Part shown: positions 57,912 to 64,000 of the stretch, one piece after another
Layout of the letters: every line of letters starts with the position of its first letter
How positions within the stretch are numbered: position 1 is the stretch's first letter
Source of the DNA: Theileria orientalis strain Shintoku
Taxonomy: Eukaryota > Apicomplexa > Aconoidasida > Piroplasmida > Theileriidae
Direction: 5' to 3'
DNA: 64,000 bases
Assembly (NCBI RefSeq): GCF_000740895.1
Contig: NC_025260.1
Span: 310,001-374,000 of the forward strand
Position numbers and translations under genes: made by a program
The notes under the pieces: generated by a model
The model's input: the letters and a program-made list of their open reading frames with translations, nothing else
What the model was told of the DNA's origin: nothing
The model's database searches: none

Positions 57912-58523
57912 ATGTGTAAAATAATATTTTTATATTTTTTATATTTAATATGTGCTAATTCGTATTACGTATTTGGATTTAATGAATCTGTGGCCGATTT
58001 ACTAAAAAATGGTCATTCGGCGTCCAGGGGTAGTTTGACAGATTTTGGTAAAAAGGGCACTGTTTTACCCAGATTTGAGACTCTGAAACACTCCAAATCA
58101 GATGACGACGACATGGAGGATGATGAGGAACAGACGGATGAGGACGACGATGAACACATCGACGAAAAAAGCGACACAGTAGACACTGCGGTACGTTGTT
58201 CCTATTAATATTATGTATAGCTGAATGAAGCAGAAGAGAGGTATCGACTGCCTAATTTATGTATTTATCAGACACGCTGAGGAGGAGAAAATGATGGAGG
58301 ATGCCGAAGGTACCCTTTTAAGCTTTTAATGTTATTTTAGACGTTGGGCTCAAGGAATCCATCGATGAAGTATTTTATACACATTTTTAGGAATTTTAAA
58401 TAAAACTTACAGGAAAAGGCCGAGTCGAACTATGCCTCAGAAGCCGCCGAGGCTGACAATAGAAAAAAGAAGGTATTTCAACTAAGTTTCATATAGCTCA
58501 GGGGAAGGAGAATGGTAATTTAA
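57912..58523 (+). CDS. small secreted acidic protein, multi-exon
   Basis: ATG at 57912; signal peptide MCKIIFLYFLYLICANSYY. Exon 1 ends in an Asp/Glu-rich stretch (DDDDMEDDEEQTDEDDDEH). Small exons follow in phase: LNEAEE, HAEEEKMMEDAE, VGLKESIDE, EKAESNYASEAAEADNRKKK, then a stop near 58521-58523. An alternative final acceptor would extend the end by a helical stretch (LMDQMVKLSLELKQITNE). No domain. Acidic secreted protein of about 150 residues, function unknown. Confidence 0.55.
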
Positions 58524-58746
58524 GCTATCTAATGGATCAAATGGTCAAATTATCGCTGGAATTAAAGCAAATAACAAATGAAATTAATTTAATGGCATAA
58601 TTCACCTGACCTCATATGTATTTATGATGACAATTTGAGACTTAAGTGGTATTTATTTGTTCTTTGTGCTCATAGTTGGGTGATATAGTGTATACATTTT
58701 CTATTCACTTTATACATTTATTTATCATTTTTTATTACTTTTTAAA

Positions 58747-60053
58747 ATGGATTGGGTTAATAATGCTAAAAATTTGAAAAATTATGATTGGTTTGATCAC
58801 GAGTTACCCTTAAATAAATTAGTTGTAATCCCTAGTTTCCTCAGTACAGCGTTAGGCGCTGGGATTGGAGCTATTTGTTCCTTAATTGTCAACTGTGCAT
58901 TAATCGAATTATCAACTTCTTCCTTTTTTACCACAGTAAGTTTTTGAAAATAGTTAACGCCTAGTTACTGCTCCTGGTATTTTATAACTTTCCTCCCTTA
59001 TTATTCCCATTAATAAGCATAAAATTTTTTAATTAGCCATTATTAAATTAAATAATGGTTATTATATAAATAGTTTGGTTATTATGATTTAACGTAAATT
59101 TAAATGACCGATTGACAATTTCATTATACTCATTTTGGTCATTAGCACATAGTTTTTGTGTGTTGTGTAATTAATTACTACTTATGTACTCGGAATATTC
59201 TGAATTACTTTGTATTGAACGTATTTCTTAGTATTTCGGGGTTACTTTCCTAATAATTGGAGTTGTGATTTTATGGCGCGTTAACTCGTCGAATACAATG
59301 GATGACAAGAGTCAAAAAACGAATTTAAGGCGCTTTGGACTAATGGTGAGTGCTATGTATGGTATATGGCTCTACTATTAACACATGACATGGAACGTAG
59401 AATATAGTACTTAGAGATAGCTTTGTCTAGGCTATTGGATCCACATCACTTTCTACCGATTATTGCCAATTACAGCTCTAATTACCATTGATAACTTATT
59501 CAGATCATTGTTTCTGGTGTTTTCTGCTTCTTTATACGGAACACATGGTTCACTTCGCTACCGACTGTTTTGAAGACCCTGGTATACACCCTTCTGGGCG
59601 TATCCATATCGTTCGCATTGACCTTTACCATTGTTGATTTGATTAACTACTTCATGTCAATGCTGGAGACTTCCGTGTCAAAGCCCTTAGTAGAATCAAG
59701 GTCACAGGTGCACCTTATATTATTCATCGCATTAACAATGGGTGCAATATTTGGTTTCACTTTCGGGTTCTTGGACGTGGAGGACGAGGCAGCTTATCAT
59801 GTACAACTAGCTCTAATGAAAGAGGAATCGTATACGTATCCAATAGGCATAGTGCTTGGAGGCCTGGTAAGTTTCACACTTGGTTTTAGCGTCTAACTCA
59901 TTAGTTATTGTCTACTAAGTACTAGGTAGAGGCCGACGCCGGCACTGGCTGGTATTAATTGTGATTGTTTAGGCCGGGTTCGGCAACGAGTATTTACGTC
60001 AGCAGGAATCATGGAGATTCAATAGAGATAACGCCTACGATGTAGAGATTTAG
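58747..60053 (+). CDS. polytopic membrane protein, hypothetical, four exons
   Basis: ATG at 58747 (MDWVNNAKNLKNYDWFDH). Exons at about 58747-58934, 59231-59345, 59505-59865 and 59974-60053 join in frame. About six hydrophobic segments: FLSTALGAGIGAICSLIV, FGVTFLIIGVVILW, SGVFCFFIRNTW, VYTLLGVSISFALTFTIV, LILFIALTMGAIFGFTFGF and YPIGIVLGGL. The C-terminus NEYLRQQESWRFNRDNAYD is soluble. Total about 245 residues. No recognised motif; small channel, tetraspanin-like or organelle protein are all possible. Confidence 0.65.
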
Positions 60054-60334
60054 ATAATTTGTTGGCGTATTTTGTTTATCTGTTATGTATGATGTGTAGA
60101 CGGTGTATGGCGTTGCATTGGGGCTGATGTGTGCACACATTTGGCAATATTTGGGGGTTTAAAGCTGTTAAGAGAATGACACATGAAGTATTTAGCGGTT
60201 TTGGGGCAGTTAATGGACTATTTAGTGTGTCTAGGGGTGGGGCCCAATAGTACACCTATTTATGTTCTAAGTAGCCACTAGTCAGGTTAATTTTAATTAA
60301 TAAATCGACCTTCCTAGAAGAAAACGGTTTAGCA

Positions 60335-61066
60335 ATGATTGCCAAGTTGACGAGCCTGTCTCTAATGGCTTCCTACATAAGAAATCCTGGTTTAACCAGG
60401 ACTGTTCTCAGCAGAACCTATAGTACGTCCAATCCTAACCCTCCCTTGGGTCCTTGCAGTATTCACACGGGTGTGCAGTCTCTCCTCGGTAAGCCGATGC
60501 CGTTTTTCAAGGGCACTGCCCTCGATAAAACTGAGCTCGTTGACCTCAACTCAAAGGACTATTTCAACAACAGCTATGGGCTCCTGGTGTTCTACCCACT
60601 CGATTTCACCTTTGTGTGTCCTTCGGAGCTTTTGGGGTTTTCTGAACGTCTAGAGGAGTTTCAGAAACGCAACGTCAAGGTTCTGGGTGTGTCGGTGGAC
60701 TCCCCTTTCAGCCACCTCGCCTGGAAGCAGATGGATGTTAAAAACGGGGGCATATCTTCCCTCAAGTTCCCACTCTTTTCTGACCTGAACAGGGCTGTTA
60801 CTTCGTCCTTTGGTCTCCTCAGGGATGAGGGCTTTGCCCACAGAGCGTCAGTGCTGGTTGATAAATCTGGCGTGGTGAAACACGTTGCCTTGTACGACTT
60901 GGGGCTGGGCAGATCCGTGGATGAGGTTCTGCGTCTATTTGACGCCGTTCAGTTCTCTGAGAAGACTGGACACGTGTGCCCAGTTAATTGGAAGTCAGGT
61001 GACAAGGCCATGGAGCCAAACTTTGAGTCCACCAAGGACTATTTGAAGGAGAGGTTCGATAAGTAA
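60335..61066 (+). CDS. typical 2-Cys peroxiredoxin, probably mitochondrial
   Basis: Reduces peroxides using thioredoxin. A single exon of 243 codons from the ATG at 60335. The first 45 residues are Ser/Arg/Thr-rich without acids (MIAKLTSLSLMASYIRNPGL), a likely mitochondrial presequence. The peroxidatic cysteine lies in YPLDFTFVCPSELLGFSERL and the resolving cysteine in KTGHVCPVNWKSGDKAM, followed by a C-terminal helix typical of the Prx1 class. It lacks the YF motif in its usual place, suggesting resistance to overoxidation, which is inference. GC-rich codon use. Confidence 0.92.
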   Translation: MIAKLTSLSLMASYIRNPGLTRTVLSRTYSTSNPNPPLGPCSIHTGVQSLLGKPMPFFKGTALDKTELVDLNSKDYFNNSYGLLVFYPLDFTFVCPSELLGFSERLEEFQKRNVKVLGVSVDSPFSHLAWKQMDVKNGGISSLKFPLFSDLNRAVTSSFGLLRDEGFAHRASVLVDKSGVVKHVALYDLGLGRSVDEVLRLFDAVQFSEKTGHVCPVNWKSGDKAMEPNFESTKDYLKERFDK

Positions 61067-61713
61067 TTTTCTGTTTTTTATGCTATCTATGTACACAGTG
61101 CGTTCAACTGTTTCATTTATGCATACAAATCATGTATTTGGTTCTATAAACTGTTGGAGCTCTGGTAATTCGCCTGACCACTAAGTGGTCATTTTATAAA
61201 GAAAATTTCCCCCAAATAGATTAAATACAGAAACTATTGAATTGTATACAGTTTGTATTTTAACAGTAACTAGGTATTTCATCAATATTATGTATAATTT
61301 TCCTGAGTTTCCTGTTTTATAAATTTTGTCTACACACTGAAGCCGTGTGTAAAACTTATAATTTAGCTAAGATAAGTTAAAAATCTATTGGAAAAAAAGC
61401 TACTCATAAGTGTGTTAGTAACTAATGTTTAACTATACCATATCCAGTTTAAATCAAGTCAAAAACTAAAAGTTGGTCTTGAATCAACGTGGCACTTGAC
61501 TTTGGCCAAAGTGCTGGGAGAGGTAAAACTAGGAGGTGATATTAAGAGAGAGATCATAGATAAACTAAACATTGCCTATGAAATTGTTTGGATTGGTCCG
61601 TGAGCTCTGAATAGCGAGTTTGATGTGCACCCTTTTGCCTTCCCCATGGCAAGCCTCTAGACACTCATAACGCACTGTCAATCAGTATATACTTAAATCG
61701 TACACGTTTCGCA
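61067..61713. other. intergenic with an orphan open frame
   Basis: About 650 bases between the peroxiredoxin and FAINT genes. Mostly AT-rich. A stretch at 61433-61603 on the plus strand stays open for 57 codons without an ATG and reads like coding sequence (LESTWHLTLAKVLGEVKL, IIDKLNIAYEIVWIGP). It is preceded by a CCAG acceptor-like site and may be a relic or a terminal exon. Confidence 0.45.
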
Positions 61714-62940
61714 ATGGCAAGAATAATTTGCATTTCGGTGGTACTGGCGGCACTAACTCACTCAGCGTATAGTTTGAGGGAAGACCTCGAATACCAGCTG
61801 GATGTGCTAGGAGACAACAATTTGGAAAGGATCGACAAGGAAGTAATCGACCCAGGGGTGACAGTGTTTAAGCCCATTAACGATGCAGAAATCGGCGTCG
61901 TTAAGTACGGAGATGAGACGATCTGGAAAAGATCGGGGAAGAAGCACCTTCTGCTCCTGAGGGTGTTCAAGGTGCTGGAAGAAGACAACTTTATGAACCT
62001 GTTCTACCACGACGGAAAAAAGGTATTCGCAATGGTGTTTGCGAAAAACGGAGAAAAGTGGAAAAACACAGGCAAGTACCAGATAAAGAACCCAGAGGAG
62101 GTAACGGGAGAGCCTTTGTCAAAACTGAGGAGTACATTCCGCAAGGAGGCCTCAGATGACTCAAGTGAGACATCGCTGGACTCAAACGGGGACGAGGAGG
62201 AAAACGCAGTGGATCTGGACCTCGGCGGCTACGTCGAGGACATAGCGAAGGTCAAGGAGTACTACTCGACGGAGGTCTTCACGACAGAGTACAGGCCGTT
62301 CGGAGACAAGGCGGTGAAGTCAGTCACGGACAAGTACCAGACCATCTGGAAGTTTGAGCCAGGAAGCAAGCCGCTGAGGCAGATGTTCCGCTACAGCAAG
62401 AAGGGCTACGTGCCGCTCTTGCACATCTGCACGGGAATGGAGCCTTTCGACTCGGGAGATAAGTACTACGAGCGGGTGAAGGACGAGTGGATGCCAGTGA
62501 ACATGGATCAGTTTTTAAAGAGGCTGACATACGCAATGACGGGGGAAATTGACCCACAGTTCGACCAGGGGCCGGAGGTGTATGAGGAGCAGCCGCCGTT
62601 TGGAGCGTTCGCGACGGGCAACAACCTGGCGCACAAGTCGACCTGGTCGGAGTACCCCTACAGCATGCCATACGTTCCCACGAGCACTAAGTCAGTGGAT
62701 TCAGAGCACGGTAGACAGAGATCGGGAGCTGACAGCCTGAAGAAGAGTGTGCAGGAAGTGCCCGTAGCAGGCAGCCAGGAATCGCAGCCAGAGAGTGGAT
62801 CCTACGAAGGACCGCTGTCCCAGAGTTCTCTGAAGGAGGCTGAGGGCGACAGCTCACTCGGTCTGAAAAGCGATAGCTCACTGAACAGGACTTCAGGAAG
62901 CTATCCGGAAGAAAACGAGTATACCTCAGATTTCATCTAG
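61714..62940 (+). CDS. secreted protein with two FAINT-like (DUF529) blocks
   Basis: A 408-codon frame from the ATG at 61714. Residues 1-20 (MARIICISVVLAALTHSAYS) form a signal peptide. Two related blocks of about 70 residues follow, at about 48-118 and 190-265; both show the FAINT pattern of a hydrophobic strand, a charged Lys/Gly turn, then W-K or I-W-K and a KK-G-Y or KK-hydrophobic strand (ETIWKRSGKKHLLLLRVF; QTIWKFEPGSKPLRQMF). An acidic linker separates them. The C-terminal 130 residues are Ser/Glu/Pro-rich and disordered. FAINT proteins are expanded in Theileria and many are secreted into the host cell; that role is family knowledge, not shown here. The C-terminus may be altered by splicing to 63089-63224. 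Confidence 0.7.
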   Translation: MARIICISVVLAALTHSAYSLREDLEYQLDVLGDNNLERIDKEVIDPGVTVFKPINDAEIGVVKYGDETIWKRSGKKHLLLLRVFKVLEEDNFMNLFYHDGKKVFAMVFAKNGEKWKNTGKYQIKNPEEVTGEPLSKLRSTFRKEASDDSSETSLDSNGDEEENAVDLDLGGYVEDIAKVKEYYSTEVFTTEYRPFGDKAVKSVTDKYQTIWKFEPGSKPLRQMFRYSKKGYVPLLHICTGMEPFDSGDKYYERVKDEWMPVNMDQFLKRLTYAMTGEIDPQFDQGPEVYEEQPPFGAFATGNNLAHKSTWSEYPYSMPYVPTSTKSVDSEHGRQRSGADSLKKSVQEVPVAGSQESQPESGSYEGPLSQSSLKEAEGDSSLGLKSDSSLNRTSGSYPEENEYTSDFI

Positions 62941-63088
62941 TACTAATTATTTAGTACGTAGATCAATGCTAGTACCATTGATGCCGATACCTATGAAGAT
63001 AATTAGATAGCATTAGTGACAAGTGTAAAGTAATGGGAACGGGCGTCGAAAGTAGTTGATTGAGCAGAATTAATTAACCTTTGCGTAG

Positions 63089-63224
63089 GAGGAGGATGCT
63101 CGACGTTGGACTTGACGACGACATCATTGACCTGACCAAGGGCTACGAGATGGTCTCTCTCCCGAGTGGGCCGATGAGCCTATCGAGTAACCCAGATCTC
63201 AAGAGTAACAGCGCACTCATCTGA
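63089..63224 (+). other. candidate terminal exon of the FAINT gene, or a micro-gene
   Basis: After a CGTAG acceptor the frame reads RRMLDVGLDDDIIDLTKGYE and ends SNPDLKSNSALI before a stop at 63222-63224. Splicing from a GT donor at 62919 in the FAINT gene keeps phase exactly and would replace its last seven residues with about 45. Alternatively the ATG at 63096 begins a separate 42-residue protein. Confidence 0.5.
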
Positions 63225-63597
63225 ACATTAATAAAGGGTGGGCAGATTGACAATTACCTTGGTTGACAAGTACCTTGATTGACTGTTAGTTTGAGTTAAC
63301 AGTCGACAATTGAATACAGAGATACGTGCGAGTGGACTGTATGTGCTTGTATATGTGTGTATGTTTAAGTGTATGTTTTAAGAGACCTAAGTACCTTGTA
63401 GGTGCTTAAATAATGTAACTATCGGAATAATATAATACGTGTTAACATACGCCAACACATACACAGACTTTGTAAGTATAGTAATATACAGAACATACAC
63501 ACATAGTAACTACACAAACATAGATATACATATAACCATCAAGCAATGGCGGCATACATTTTATTGGAGTTTACAGGTGTGCTGTGACCTTTATAGG
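63225..63597. other. intergenic between convergent genes
   Basis: AT-rich spacer with CA/TA-rich simple sequence around 63440-63530. No gene seen. Confidence 0.6.
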
Positions 63598-64000
63598 TCA
63601 CACTCTGCGCCTCTTCCTCGGACGCACTGAATTTATCCCTGTTTTTGGGAGGCGGGGCTCGTGGATGAGCTGACCCACCTGAAGCCCAACTGACTGCAGA
63701 GCCTGGAGCACAGTTTCCACCCTCATCAGTCTTCTGAACTTGACGTCCACGGCAAAGACGCCCAGCCTCTTGCACTTCCTCGCTATGTTTTCGCCTATCC
63801 TGTAAGCGCACTTTTCAGTCTGCTGCAACTTCTTTTTATAGCCCACGTTGCCAGCAAATGAGCCGAATATGGTTTTATAGTTTTTACTGCGATTCACCAG
63901 CTGTGCGTGCACGTTGTTCTTTGAGGTTGTGAGCACCAACATAAACTTGTCGGTAGGCTCAATTATGTACCCGTTCTTATCCAAATCCACATTGTGGAAC
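63598..64000 (-). CDS. mitochondrial ribosomal protein uS11m, 5' end outside the window
   Basis: The frame is open to the right edge, with no in-frame ATG at its start (63990 would be a GTG), so the gene continues beyond 64000. The visible 134 codons match S11 of the small subunit: a strand VLTTSKNNVHAQLVNRS, then KTIFGSFAGNVGYKKKLQQT like the family's G..GfKg.rk.T, the helix AYRIGENIARKCKRLGV, and the C-terminus INSVRPRKRRRV matching the RPpKkRRV ending. The conserved H-N-G before RP is replaced by T-G-I-N-S. The divergent sequence fits the mitochondrial rather than the cytosolic version; apicoplast S11 is another possibility. Confidence 0.85.
   Translation of the reverse strand, partial: FHNVDLDKNGYIIEPTDKFMLVLTTSKNNVHAQLVNRSKNYKTIFGSFAGNVGYKKKLQQTEKCAYRIGENIARKCKRLGVFAVDVKFRRLMRVETVLQALQSVGLQVGQLIHEPRLPKTGINSVRPRKRRRV

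Overview
The window looks like nuclear DNA of a piroplasm, most likely a Theileria species. Genes are densely packed on both strands and most are cut by very short GT-AG introns, typically about 30 nt. The set includes an apicoplast-type seryl-tRNA synthetase, a MACPF pore-forming protein, a many-repeat MORN protein and a secreted protein with two FAINT-like (DUF529) blocks, a domain expanded in Theileria. GC-rich coding blocks beside AT-rich ones might fit T. orientalis better than T. annulata or T. parva, but this is inference.

Layout. 0-5 kb: an edge fragment, a divergent EGLN/PHD-like 2-oxoglutarate oxygenase relative, an acidic coiled-coil protein and a five-exon C1D/LRP1-like exosome cofactor recovered by exon tracing. 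5-15 kb: beta mitochondrial processing peptidase, a gamma-tubulin complex component, a long coiled-coil protein, a probable mitochondrial ribosomal protein S2 and an overlapping small membrane protein. 15-22 kb: a small secreted protein, a tail-anchored protein, the TFIIH helicase XPD and a FAF2-type UAS/UBX protein. 22-31 kb: an ARID-domain protein with an Asn repeat, a MORN protein, a small membrane protein and the U3 snoRNP protein MPP10. 31-42 kb: apicoplast SerRS, a small membrane protein 14 bp downstream, SRP19, the MACPF protein and a polytopic membrane protein. 42-55 kb: cytosolic ProRS with an editing-like domain, eIF2B epsilon, a small one-TM protein, a GPI ethanolamine phosphate transferase and a protein prenyltransferase beta subunit. 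55-64 kb: three small secreted proteins, a mitochondrial [2Fe-2S] ferredoxin (also recovered by hand), a polytopic membrane protein, a mitochondrial 2-Cys peroxiredoxin, the FAINT protein and a mitochondrial uS11 that runs off the end.

The genes do not form one pathway. They are mostly housekeeping: translation, ribosome biogenesis, TFIIH, mitochondrial protein import and redox, GPI anchors and prenylation. Parasite-specific secreted genes are interspersed. No CRISPR array, insertion sequence, rRNA or convincing tRNA was seen. Gene ends were worked out by eye from splice phase and family motifs, so boundaries in multi-exon genes are approximate unless exons are listed.
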